A DNA stretch of 64,000 bases, from contig CAMPET010000020.1 in assembly GCA_946803715.1 (NCBI GenBank), forward strand, positions 478,737 through 542,736, read 5' to 3'. This DNA is from Beroe ovata. Its lineage: Eukaryota; Ctenophora; Nuda; Beroida; Beroidae. Positions 45,601 through 61,200 of this stretch are shown in pieces (position 1 is the first letter of the stretch; each line of letters starts with the position of its first letter). Under the pieces are notes generated by a model. That model searched no databases, was not told the DNA's origin, and saw only the letters and a program-made list of their open reading frames with translations. The position numbers and the translations under genes are program-made.

Positions 45601-46536
45601 TACACACAGTACACACAAAGTACACACACACATACACACACACACACACACACGCACAGATATATCGGCCGAGATTCTCTCCCGACTGAAACGTCGGAGA
45701 CCGGCCCTGGTCACGTGTGACGTGTACACCAATGAGAAGAGAACAGCGGAGAGTCAGATGCAACACATGATCAGACAGCTGACAGAGTTGACCCCTAGCG
45801 AGGGAGGCGAGGAGATTATTTCCAGGTTTCTACACCTCAGCTACATTTTTCATCCCTAATCCGATACCTACCTTGCCTCTAAATTGGAGTTCCCCACTTA
45901 CTGACCCTCTCTGTATACTCACTTACATAAGATTAAGGGCCCTCCCCCGATTAACTCCTATTGTATGTTTATCTTTCTCTCAGTTCTGATTATAGTGACG
46001 AGGACGATCATTTGACGACAGCTGAACGACTTAGCAAGGAAGCAGACGAGGTAAGATAGGGTTGTAGGTGAGGAATGAGCCCTGTCGCTTCTCTTTCACA
46101 CATTGCAATGCTAAGTCTTATTTCTCTCGTTGTATTGTTTCACTCTGCAACCTTTGATGTCCAAGTGACAGATACCTCTCTTTCTCGCAGATAATATCTA
46201 AGTTCAGTCCGGAGTGTAATTTCGCAATGGGGTCAAAGCCAGGGTCACGCCCAGCGTTCCTGGACAATATCATAGAAGAGGAGAGTGAGGGTGGAGCATG
46301 CGGGTTTACTGCGTCAGAGTGTGATGAGCTGCTTGCGCAGGGTCAGTATTGCTTGTGTAGTTGAGTTAGACAGTGTTACGCTTGCGCAGTGTGAGTTAGC
46401 CAATGTAACGCTTGCGCAGGGCGATGTATAATTCTGTGATGATCGGCTGATTTGACTTTCAGGTGTCAAGCCGTGGGAGGATGGTGCAGCTGAGGTTCTT
46501 GGAGTTCTGAACGGGGATTGGGCAGACTGTTCATGA
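36449..46536 (+). CDS. CCCH zinc-finger plus leucine-rich-repeat protein (17 exons)
   Basis: The exons are 36449-36616, 36705-36875, 36955-37052, 37144-37283, 37617-37723, 37875-37987, 38137-38257, 39312-39492, 39573-39751, 40254-40378, 40476-40591, 40749-40897, 45225-45330, 45660-45825, 45984-46050, 46191-46341 and 46463-46536. Every junction is in phase, giving about 743 residues. The N-terminus has two tandem CCCH fingers (CKYYLQGHCKNGSRCEFEH and CHFFSKGMCFRGNLCYFVH), which usually bind RNA. A long helical region follows, with a Cys cluster CSTYECRC. AMN1-like leucine-rich repeats come next (LTNKSLAEIAKCRNLHKLSL, LTNSCLQHLF), then an acidic tail. I know no vertebrate protein with this order. 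An acceptor site just before the ATG suggests a 5' UTR exon. Intron 12 hosts two other genes. Confidence 0.8.
39750..39870. repeat. degenerate TG/TGTC microsatellite in intron 9
   Basis: TGTGTCTGTGTC-type units follow the donor of exon 9 directly. The open frame through it is Cys/Val repeat only. Confidence 0.85.
41217..41327 (+). promoter_or_regulatory. candidate promoter of the ATP-grasp gene (two TCACGTGA boxes and TATATAA)
   Basis: Two TCACGTGA palindromes (41218-41225 and 41237-41244) lie about 80-100 bp upstream of a TATATAA at 41321-41327. An ATTGG (inverted CCAAT) lies near 41274. The ATG at 41566 is about 240 bp downstream, and a TTTCCAG acceptor at 41528 suggests a small 5' UTR intron. 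This supports an independent gene inside the host intron. Confidence 0.5.
41566..42903 (+). CDS. membrane-anchored ATP-grasp protein, nested in intron 12 of the CCCH-LRR gene
   Basis: An intronless 445-residue frame. The first 140 residues hold about three hydrophobic segments (10-30, 85-105 and 118-140). The remainder looks like an ATP-grasp ligase fold of the sugar-transfer-associated type. There is a nucleotide-contact strand VVIKVANSCMGVGDMF, then LLLELVRPMD and HSLDILTARD. The closing segment VGWDCMVLEDGSVVFFEGN carries the metal-binding E-x-N pattern expected at the end of ATP-grasp domains. Such enzymes join a carboxylate to an amine or thiol using ATP; the substrate is unknown. The family assignment is by pattern, not alignment. 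It is rare in animals as far as I know, so transfer from microbes or algae is a possibility. Confidence 0.6.
   Translation: MLCYVITGFQTVYLIWIAAAVLWALVEYLWRKFGLRNIAVGLCSGPSEDVIGGNPVLVAKEIHQNTTLPQMKREWFSINDTTARLFVAYFAFCFAMISKPFSFIHFTLIYQRTFSGLINALVSVLLLPFLPAMILFKTLYQKNLSFLPMLNVDDHNLESLRFFSNNLSPINSLLYDYSQQFSNYIGNFYILGPCPDAIQTMYWDTDKTTKLFWREKLRACGARIPLELGIWDGTVLDVKGDIMTCDGVVIKVANSCMGVGDMFLKRNVDYSRVDDLWDVFKEKYPNTKCLLLELVRPMDSLGVHSLDILTARDNTGRYQLVDVVLWAGSKSDTSHGATSAYMVDPKSELSCSLGRWYNPNFTTSDPGGLGVKYPGVGKAVTTALHTHRNLPYPWLNVVGWDCMVLEDGSVVFFEGNLAAWRFPRRLFLSWRNFAYFVSYISWVGA
43293..44855 (-). CDS. SLC22-family organic ion transporter, nested antisense in the CCCH-LRR intron
   Basis: Intronless coding region. 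The frame is open further upstream, but the start is placed at MEDQDQPLTVNDAV (44855), giving about 520 residues, because a TTTCCATCAG acceptor sits just before it. It has the organic cation/anion transporter (SLC22, MFS) layout. TM1 is followed by a large Cys- and N-glycosylation-rich outer loop (about residues 45-110, with NST and NWT sites). The MFS loop DQVGRKNG follows TM2, and twelve hydrophobic segments precede an acidic/basic C-tail ending EMEEE. Members move organic cations, anions or carnitine across the plasma membrane; specificity cannot be told. It is transcribed opposite to its host gene and converges on the ATP-grasp gene. Confidence 0.88.
   Translation of the reverse strand: MEDQDQPLTVNDAVDKIATDVNFKMVLVLTVALLTMYTTAGDTYLTVFTGFIPYTEWECVSDRCFHLLENANSTREFYTEKHMCDNDLVAGIDFNWTSTRTSFSMEWEFYCGTASKLTVASSFFFIGAFLGLLSSTAIFDQVGRKNGAIAGVLIAGVASIIGTWTPSYEVLLAIRVFQGFGQFINFTGAYCWIFEFSPSSLRESVSAISLDVWAVGYLIVVGIAYLITDWRYIFMTQGILDIVSAIPLLLLPVSPRFSLVRGQEEQARKTLTSYSRLCNNETSFDDMKLVYEERRQNYWKQIGDFRAYPTMLKETLRSMLCWFIVAALFYGFSFGWNKISKELYMSYFLDALSKLIAFSLTIPACKLLGRKRSLYLFLLCGVACNLLAMPDVRLSDNWTLEYIACLIGSIGTSAAFALLYLYTSEISPTSHRGMIMSLSSSAARIGSFIGPYTSLLYDVTDRRVVQAIFAIATLLIALAVFFQPETTDKKIPETPRDVETRKGSKKYKQVDPENYEMEEE
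45404..45657. repeat. CA microsatellite interrupted by a 124-N gap
   Basis: CA repeats flank N at 45428-45551 and continue to 45657, where CACAG serves as the acceptor of exon 14 of the CCCH-LRR gene. Slippage here would change the distance to the splice site. Confidence 0.95.
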
Positions 46537-47495
46537 GAGTCTTATCGCGATGAGGTCAGGTGATTTGGATGGCCACGTGACAAGATGTCAATTGGTCACG
46601 TGACAATGCTGCACGTGTGATGGTAACGCGCGCGCTTCCCACCTCGTATTTTAACATAGCTAATCCCGTGCTCGGAATTGAGCATTAAAACTCTCTGGGA
46701 TGATCATAACTTCGGACTGTGACTATTTTATTCGACATACCGCACAAAAAGGTGCGTGTAAAATGTTTGAAAGTATTTAATTGTAGTTAAGTTTTAGTCA
46801 AGGTATGGACAATAGACATACACTAACTGCATGTCTATGAATAATTTATTACATTAAGGTATTAATTATCAATATGAGTGTCTAAGCTATCATAATCATA
46901 GACTGTATACAAAGCGAACTATAATCCGATCGAAATAAGTTTTACAGCAAAGCTTGTAGACTGGTAGGAGGCTTATCACAATACCACCATTCAATGCGGA
47001 AAGTCCTTATAGTTTAGTAATAATAGGTACACGCGTGTTATTCAATCTTCCCTGGCACCCCACCTACCCTTTCAGCCTCCACTAAATGTAGATGTGGCGA
47101 AATTATAGCAAAACATATTTCGATAGTTTCTCAGCAGATTACCAGCAATTAGGGTGATTTTTTTACTTTCACTTTGAACCCTTTAAAATTAATCCCTGAT
47201 ACCACTTCAGTAGTGTTTTCAAATCCTCGCATATCGGTATAAGTTGTGAGAAAAAGAAAGAGTATGAGTGCTACTCATCCTCAATAGCGAACAGCAGTGG
47301 TACTGGTAATCCGATTGGAATGAATTTGAAGAAAAGCTCTAAGATGTAATCTTATTCTTATCCATATTGTGTGCGTGTAACTTATGACTGTAACATGTAT
47401 AAGTAACACGTTATATTTATGATCAATTACTTTTGAATAAAGTTTGGAAATAAAGCATTGGCAACTCCCTTCATAATCTTCATAATTTATAGAAA
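46537..47495. other. non-coding spacer with a CCAAT/E-box module
   Basis: Just past the CCCH-LRR stop codon lie CCACGTGAC (46573), ATTGGTCACGTGAC (46591-46604) and GCACGTGTG, then a GCGCGC tract. The remainder is AT-rich without supported exons. Confidence 0.5.
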
Positions 47496-48928
47496 CTTCA
47501 CTTGGGTAAACAGTGTTTCGTTTATGATAATTATATCTGGACTCTGGAGCAGTCGATGAAATTGATACAGTTCTCATCCATGGCGATGCTAAGCTGCAGT
47601 AGGCGGGTACTGGTAGTTGTCAGATTTTGTCTTAATCTAGCATAACCTCTCAGTCTCAACCTCTGTTTCTAGCGCGCGCGCTTTCATAATCTAAATCATC
47701 TGTTCCCGCGCTGCGTTGCCGGATGTTATATCTGTCCACTGTTTCTTGCGCGCGCGCCGCGCGCAAGAAACAGTCTAGTGGACAGATAACATCCGGCAAA
47801 CGCTGCGTGACCCAAATACTCTGCGCGTCTCCGTGTTTTTTTCTACCACTGCACTTTTCAGTTCACTGCCCCTGTTCTACTCAGTGAACTGAAAAGTGCG
47901 TTGCCGGATGTTATCTGTCCGCTGTTTCTTATGCGCGCGGCGCGCGCCGTGCGCAAGAAACAGTTGTCAGATGTTACCAATACCTGACCTGTTTCTTGCG
48001 CGCCTTCGATGAAGGCGCGCGCGCCGCGCGCGAGAAACTGAGGTCAGATAAAATCTGACAAAGAAACAGTGGACAGATAACATCCGGCAAAAAGTGCAGT
48101 GGTAGAAAAAACCACGGAGAGTGTTTGGGTCACGCATGGCGCGGGAACACGCGCGCGCCTTTTATGTAAGCACGCGCGATCAGAGACACTATAAATATGA
48201 AATAGAGGTCAAATAAATATGACAGCACTTGCGGAGTATTTATGGGTCACGCACCGTGGGTGGGGACAATTGTTTTGAAAAAATAATAAATACCATTACT
48301 TAACAATGATAGTAATTTTTCGAGAATGCAACTGAATATTTGAGTTNCTTCACTTGGGTAAACAGTGTTTCGTTTATGATTATTATATCTGGACTCTGGA
48401 GCAGTCGATGAAATTGATACAGTTCTCACCCATGGCGATGCTAAGCTGCAGTAGGCGGGTACTGTAGTTGTCAGATTTTATCTTAATCTAGCATAACCTC
48501 TCAGTCTCAACCTCCATGTTTCTCGCGCGCGCGCTTTCATAATCAATAATCATCTGTTCCCGCGCTGCGTTGCCGGATGTTAAATCTGTCCACTGTTAAA
48601 TCTGTGGACACTGGACAGATAAGTAACTGTGCACACGTTGCGCGCCCCTATTCTACTCAGTGAACTGAAAAGTGCAGTGGTAGAAAAAACCACGGAGACG
48701 CGCAGCGCGCGGAGTATTTGGGTCACGCAGCGCGGGAACACGCGCGCGCCTTTTATGTAGGCGCGCGCGATCAGAGACACTAAATAGAGGTCAAATAAAT
48801 ATGACAGCACTTGCGGAGTATTTATGGGTCACGCACCGTGGGTGGGGACAATTGTTTTGGAAAAATAATAAATAACATTACTTAACAATGATAGTAAATT
48901 TTCGAGAATGCAACTGAACATTTGAGTT
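47496..48928. repeat. direct duplication with hairpin repeats, joined by a single N
   Basis: Copy 1 (47496-48346) and copy 2 (48348-48928) both begin CTTCACTTGGGTAAACAGTG and end AACTGAA.ATTTGAGTT. N at 48347 joins them. Copy 1 carries about 270 bp of additional GC-rich hairpins, so the two versions differ by hairpin content. Open frames inside are repeat-derived. Confidence 0.88.
47725..48080. repeat. cluster of long GC-rich foldback elements
   Basis: At least three nested inverted repeats are present. The first (about 47727-47801) has arms CCGGATGTTATATCTGTCCA and TGGACAGATAACATCCGG around GTTTCTTGCGCGCG / CGCGCGCAAGAAAC. Others follow at about 47900-47975 and 47985-48090. An inner palindrome of CACTTTTCAGTTCACT with its complement lies at 47848-47900. 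Confidence 0.85.
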
Positions 48929-49425
48929 GATCCTCTGTCAAAATCATTCTATTCTATTCTACCACTGTTACATATATCAACCGTGGAAGCAATTGCAGAG
49001 TTATCAGAAAAATGACTTTTCAGTTTTTGTACAGGACTCCCGTTATAACTTTGCAGTTGTGTTTTGAAATTCTCATTGAAATTTGCAGCATTGATAAGTA
49101 TCCTGAAATATGCAAGAGATATGCAAGCTCCAAGCAAGATATGAACATTTACTTTTGTTCACTAATTTTTGACACACCCTGTATAATGTACCAGCCAACA
49201 TCAAAATGTATCAAAGGCACTATTGCAAGCAGTAGTACAAACTGTTTCAGTCAAAGTTGAGATAGCAGTCAAATCAATGATATTGAAGGGATCGAATCTG
49301 AAATGTTTGGCTCAGTAGAGATTTTAAGAATTGAATATGGCCCAGGAGGCTTTTCTATCTGCAACAGGGAAGCAGTGTAAGGAGAGATGGTTGATTTGAT
49401 TAACTTGTCTCATGCCTGTAGGACC
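48929..49425. other. non-coding region upstream of NEK
   Basis: No supported exon. A GCCTGTAG acceptor just before the NEK start implies a 5' UTR exon somewhere in this stretch. Confidence 0.5.
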
Positions 49426-51937
49426 ATGGATACAACAGTTCAGCAGCAACAACAGGCTATGCCCCCTCCAGTAGCCCCATTAAAGAAGGAGCCTCCCCAA
49501 ATACTATATGGGAAGCTCTCCAATTTTGTTATAGAGAAAAAGGTGGGAGGGATTTTCATAATGCATTAATGAGTTTATAATGTCAGTTAATTACTTGCTT
49601 TTTTTGTAAGATGAAAAGTTTGATTGTGGAGGAATGCTCTCTCAGGTTGGAAGAGGACAGTTCAGTGAAGTATATAAAGCAAGGCTCCACATTGATAACT
49701 CTATTGTTGCCTTGAAGAAAGTGCAGGTAAAATTTTTGCAGTAAAATACATTTAAATTAGGTGCAAGATGTAATCAGTGCATTTGGAAACAATTTACAGC
49801 AATCTGCTGAAGTTTCCACCTGCATTTTCGAAATTTGAACCCCACACTATTGATGCATAATGGTAAGTGGCCAGCTTTCCTGGTTGCATTAGCTGTATAT
49901 GCATGATGTACATAATGATAATGTACATTTCCAAAATAAGCATTCAGTAAAGAGACTGGAGCCTTTCAACCATACCCACCTCGATTTTTGCTGGTCTATG
50001 TTACTTGATATGTGATAGTATTGATAATCAATTCTTCACAGATTTATGAGATGATGGATGCAAAGGCAAGAAATGATTGCATCAAAGAAATAGACTTACT
50101 CAAGGTAGATGTGTAATCAGGAATATTTATTGATGGGAATTTTGCCTATCAAGTTATGGAAGTTCTCTGCTCTCCATGATTTTACATTTCACCGCCTCCT
50201 CAGCAACTGAATCATCCAAATGTTATCAAGTATCTGGCTTCATTCATTGAAAATAACGAGGTAAGATGGCATAGTATATAGTGTCCATATCAAGACTGAT
50301 ACACTATACGCATGTCACATACACCACAATCTGTCTTGACAAGACAAATTGAGTGTAAAAGTTACTGCATCGTCTTAACACCAAATGACAGAAATAACCT
50401 AGTTATTCTTCTTTACAATGTGAATTGTGACTAGAAATATTCATGGAGATCTTATAGTTAGATCTATATGATATTCTGTTCACAAGTTGTATTTTCTAGC
50501 TGAATATTTGCCTGGAATTAGCAGATGCTGGCGACTTGTCAAGGATGATAAGAGTAAGTGACATGGAATTCGGCCACGAGATCAAAGAGATTTCTAAAAA
50601 TCTGACTGAAAATAAACTACATCCTGATGAATGAGATTGCATCATTATTCATACCGGTTTCTAATTGTATCATTCCACAAGCATTTCAAGAAAGGAGGCA
50701 AACTCATACCAGAGCGAACTATTTGGAAGTACTTCGTGCAACTGACAAGTGCTGTCGAGCATATGCATTCTCGTCGTATCATGCATAGAGGTACATGACT
50801 CTCACTTGAAACATTCTATTCACTATTCAATAAATACCTACAGAATAAGACATGAGCAAATTTGATTCGATGGACCTACCGTATGACCTTGCTCCTCTGG
50901 GGCGTTGCTCAAGACAAGTTGCCAATTTATTGAAGTACTGAGCACCAACTCAGAAACATGATGTCAATAGGACTTGAATATTGTGAAGCAGTTGGTTTTG
51001 ACGATACTTAACTGGGCTATACGCTCTCATTTCCCTGATCGTTACTCCATTCCCCATGCAGATATCAAGCCATCCAATGTGTTTATAACCGCTGCTGGAG
51101 TTGTTAAGTTGGGAGACTTGGGTCTTGGACGATACTTCAGCTCCAAAACACAAGCTGCCCACTCGCTAGGTAGGGAGGTGTTTTACATTGTCACGCAATG
51201 CACACAATGTGTGCGTGTGTGTAGTGTGTTACACAAATGCTTGTTCAGTGAGAGAACGAATTTTAACTCTATGGCACTGTCACACTTTTGAGCGTGGTAA
51301 ACGTAGGGCGCGCGGAATATGCGGCGTATTGAGCAAAAATGTCTTGCAGCTAGTATGACAAAGCGCAATAATCGGCGCGCGGCTTTATGCACTTATTTAT
51401 TGACAAAATATCTCTTGTTTTTATAGTAGGTACCTACTTCTTCTTTTACTCAATTCTCATCAATTATCATTTTTCCTCAGTTGGAACGCCCTACTACATG
51501 TCACCGGAGAGAATACATGAGAACGGGTACAATTTCAAATCTGACACTTGGTCACTGGGGTGTCTGCTCTACGAAATGGCTGCCCTTCAGTCCCCCTTCT
51601 ATGGAGACAAGATGAACCTATATTCGCTGTGTCAGAAGATAGAGAAGTGTGACTACCCTCCTCTGCCCTCAGAACACTACTCTAAAGAGGTTAAAATTTA
51701 ATATCATGCTCATCTTCTGCACAATGCACATCTACTGCATTCTGTAGTCTGTGCAATCAGCAGAGACATCTGTCATCAGTCAGCTTTTCCGTGCTAAACA
51801 TATCCACTTCTGACAACATTTTCTCCCAGCTCCGTGATTTGGTAAACATTTGCATCAATCCTGACCCCGAGAAGAGACCTGACATCCAGTATGTTCACGA
51901 AGTCGCGAAGAAGATGCACGCAGCCTCCCTACACTGA
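49426..51937 (+). CDS. NEK7: NEK6/NEK7 mitotic kinase (nine exons)
   Basis: The exons are 49426-49542, 49646-49726, 50042-50104, 50204-50260, 50500-50553, 50682-50790, 51062-51169, 51481-51689 and 51830-51937. All are in phase, giving 301 residues against 302 for human NEK7. The kinase motifs are [10 protein letters not shown] (Gly loop), VALKKVQ (Lys), [10 protein letters not shown], the NEK6/7-type DLG in place of DFG ([10 protein letters not shown]), and [20 protein letters not shown]. The autoinhibitory Tyr equivalent to human NEK7 Tyr97 is kept (NVIKYLASF), while the next Tyr is Leu. The N-terminus is a Gln/Pro-rich tail. NEK6/7 act downstream of NEK9 in spindle assembly. One family member serves for both vertebrate paralogues. 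Confidence 0.97.
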
Positions 51938-53169
51938 TACAAGCTTGGTAGACCCGCTACTCTTTGCTGCTCCGTATACAGCCATAGTATGGACACTGTA
52001 CAGATCCCTCTCTACCGACACTCTCATAGCTGTCATGTTATGATACACAACATTTCTCACACGTGTATGTGTGTTTGTGTGAACAATGTGTTGCCATGGC
52101 ATGTGATTTATGAATAGGAGCACATGTGTTTGCTGAGATAAACTACGAGAGTCTGAGGAACTTGTGATCAATGCAATGATGAAGATTATGCGTCGCTCAA
52201 GCGAACGCTAAACATGTATGGAGGGTCACAGTCCCATGTAAGACCAATCTTTTTTGCTCTTGGCAGCCTCAATTTTCTCCGAAATGCCGGTCAAATTGTG
52301 CATTTTTTTCGATTTTTCACATTCCCCATCTCTGCTAATGATAGGGGTACCATTTCTCTCTGTTATATGTGTGAGTAACGGATAAAACAAGATAACAGTT
52401 GTGATTATATGTTTTTTGGATATCAATATATTATGCAAGATATAAACAGGAACTTGTGAATTTCTGGGATCGTCTTGGATGAGTTTTCTCTTTCGCGTAT
52501 GTTGTCCTCGATCAATCCTGTCATCTTTCGTTGCCTCTCTTGAGTATTATATGTGAATCGAGTATGAACCGTGGTTGATATACATTTATAACGAGACTAA
52601 GTTTACAACTTTGAGCATTTATAAGACTTTACAGTAGGTACAGTTTTTTTTAGTTGTAAATAGCAAAGTTAATGATTTAGGGAGAAACTTCGATCGAGAT
52701 TCAAGAATGATATGATTATTATTTGTGATGATAATTTGGCTGGTAATTTATTGAACGGGACATGGAGTAGGTTTCGGCTGTTTTCTAACTCTTCGAACGG
52801 AATGTTGGAGTTATGCATATGAACAACCTATTTATGGATCATGCTTGTTTTGGAAGCCGTTTTGCAACAGCTAGAAATGCTTGCACTTCTTGAGCCATCG
52901 ATTGAATGTTGTTCGACTTTTTCTGAATACTAGCAGATATATGGTGTGATAAATGTATGAAACTGAATATTTCGAACTCTTAGAAGATTGATTTCCGTCA
53001 TTCAAACTTTGCTCTTCTTACTTTGCTGATCTAACTCAAGGATGGCAAGCGATAGTTACATTGTTATACCTTCTTCTGAGTGAAAAACTCAAATCATAAC
53101 CTCTCGACTCCCTGACATATAGGTGGGCAATGTAAGTAACCGACAGACTGTCTCCTATCTGCTGTTGAT
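51938..53169. other. spacer between NEK and the ankyrin gene
   Basis: AT-rich without supported exons. It holds the NEK 3' UTR and the ankyrin gene promoter, with no clear TATA box. Confidence 0.5.
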
Positions 53170-58212
<5,043 letters not shown>

Positions 58213-61200
58213 TCTCCCGGACAATTAGATATAGTCACACGGACCAATGGGAGAGAAATAGAGAGTGTCACGTGGTAGGGGATATCGTCCAATGGGAGTT
58301 GAGCATGAGTAAGTGTTCTAGTGGAAGAGAAAGGTATGTGGCACTTGTATGAACTTCCAGTACCCATCATGTTCATATTCTGGGGGAAACTATGTGTCCA
58401 CAGTTCTATCGGACTATAGCTGGAGCTTATATTGACACTTGTATCCGATCGTGAAGGGGGAAGTCAGGATGCTGTCAGGCATCAATCTGATTCTTCCCGT
58501 TCTGTACACCTATATGACTATCAACTGACACTTGGGACTCACTGTTAGTGACTCACAGTTTAGTATACAGTTTAGTAAAGGAGTTGCTCCGAATATTACA
58601 ATGGAGTGACTGGATTAGCCCAAGATTTGTGAAGAGTCGATATTTTCACTGTGTCATCCATGTAGTCTTGGAGCAGTGGGATCGAAAATGATGTGTTTAC
58701 TTAAGTAAATGGTTTATACTGATCGCTTTTACTTTTAAGCGTATTTAACTTATATGCATTTCAATCATTTTCACGATCAAATCGTTCGTTTTGAAATTCA
58801 TATTGGAAGCCACTTTCTGGTTTTTGGGGAAGATGAGATGTTAATAAATTTCAGGATATTTCATTCAAAAACTGTATATATTGACCAAATACATTGAACT
58901 ATCGATTAACACCAAAATTCCTCTGTTTCTTTTCGTTTCGATACCATTTGTCCACTGGATAATGTCCAGAGACAGTGAAACACCGTGTGGATCAATCACG
59001 GGAGCAGTGATCGAGAGTTAATCATAGATATATCACCGACGGATCTATGATTGAACTAAATAATCATCACTAAATAATCATCAGTGATGTTGTGATGATT
59101 CATCACAATAGTGACTGCGAGACTGGTTGAGAAAAGTCCCTCCAATGGGAATTACAATATGACGAACAGTGTACACCGATGACCAACACGGTGAAAAATG
59201 TACATTCTTCGTTCTACATCACTGCGTTGTCATAAGGGCTATCGGTGATCGTACAATGTCATGTGTGCACTAGGAAAGTCACGTGCCACTCTAGGGGCCA
59301 ATCAGAACGCGCGCACTGTACCACGTGACTCGATGTACAATACCACGTGACACGCAGTACATATGGCATGGTTACTGCGCGCGCGCACGTGGGAATGTGG
59401 GACGACCCGATGTGTACGATGTAGTTGCGTGTGTATTGTACATTTGGTTCATTTTGTCGTGTATACATCTGTTGTAACGCGTCATGCGTCATGCGTTGTG
59501 AAACTTATTATTAAGCGATTCCCTTCAAATACACACATTTCCTGATGATGTTCATTTGACATATTTCCATCATGTACAGCCAGATCGCGTTGCGTTTTTC
59601 GGATTTGAGCAACCGCTCCTGACTGCACATGTCACTTTTGTAGTTCACGGTTACCTTACTTCGCGTTCGCTGCATTGGTCTACAAAGTAACAAAATAAAA
59701 GAAACCGCTTACCGCTCGCTAATTATTGTTTCTACTCCGCGATCACACCATGATCTGTTTCCCGCACAAATCACAAAAACTGCTCCACATGCCCCCCAAA
59801 ACTTACAGAAAGTATAGCCTTTAGGGATTATAGAAATCGCAGTTTTTACTCAGGTGGCATCTAACCAATGTTTCATGTTTCCCATCCTTCATGTGATTAC
59901 ATCTTCACCCACAGACACTCCGTGTAGCTACTTTGTGCAAATTGTGTGTGTGATGACTCTTACCGATCATCTATAGGGAATCAGTGTGTTCATATCCATG
60001 ATATTATTCGTATTCATACCGTGGCTTCTTCAGGCAGTTTTCCCATGTTCATAGGTATTAGGCTGTTTTCATCCGGGAGATTTTCAATTTCAATAGATAT
60101 CTACTATTGATATTCTATGCCAATAATCAACGTGAAAGTTTTCATATTTCCTCTTTTATTCGGAGTTTGTCCCTATAAAAATTAACTTTTGGAGAAATTG
60201 ATGGATTTTTTCGAGTCTTCGGTCTCCGTCTACCCCTATTGAGTCTTCAGTCTAGGTCTTCTCATTTTTCTTTTCCGAATTTGATTGACTTCATCACGCA
60301 AGTATTACTCTTTCAATTTCATCTCACATGCGCCCGGTAGAATTTATATCACTATCGTTTACATCATGATATCACTTTTGATAATCAATGAGAATCAATT
60401 AATCAAAATTGCATTTTTCTTGGAAGTTGAGGTGCATGCTGTGCTTTTCGAAGTGAACTTATAAATGTTTCAGAATGCTGCCGTTGTAACTAAACCTGCA
60501 ATTAAGTGAAGCTCTTCCGTGACCAAAGAGAATTCCACGTGCGTCGTTTACGTGTGTCGCAGAATTCTCGTAACCTTGGTTCACGCACGTGGCCGGTGAC
60601 GCGCAGCACGTGGTTAGTGACGCGCAACACGTGTACTGCGCGACGGGGCATCGAGTAGACAGGTGTTATTCCTGATTAGTTTTTATAGCTGGCTAGCTTT
60701 AAGCCACATGGAGCTCCTTGTCTGGCAGAATTAAACATCGCCCAATCCACCAATCTCGTGAGGGGAGGAAGAGAGGAGCCAATCGGAGCGCAGAACGGTC
60801 GGTCACGTGTTGTTTTGCACTAAGAGTTGTTTTGCGGAGTATTGTAATAATAAACTAGCCATGCGTGAGCCGTTACATAGCCAGTCTTCCGATCAAAGGG
60901 AGGTTTGAGATCAAGATGGGGGGGGTGTTCAATACCTTCGTGCATCATGGGATGAGTACTAATTTACTCTTCGTCACAGAAATCTTGCTTCGTGATAATG
61001 TATAGGGCACGTTAATTTATTGTTGTAATACGAATGTAAGTAAATTCATTAATCATAATGAACTACATAAGGAATAGCAGAGGGAGGAGGGTGTTTTATA
61101 AATATCGAATTTGATGGCATTCCACCACAAAATGTAATATTTATAGAGGGGGTAAAACACTTGCACTTCTCCCCCTGAATTAAGATGCCACCGGCACGCC

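Noticed and set aside
47281-48429. Frames starting MRTVSISSTAPESRYN in two places
   Set aside because: The sequence is repeated because the region is duplicated. Frames diverge after the shared start and run into hairpins.
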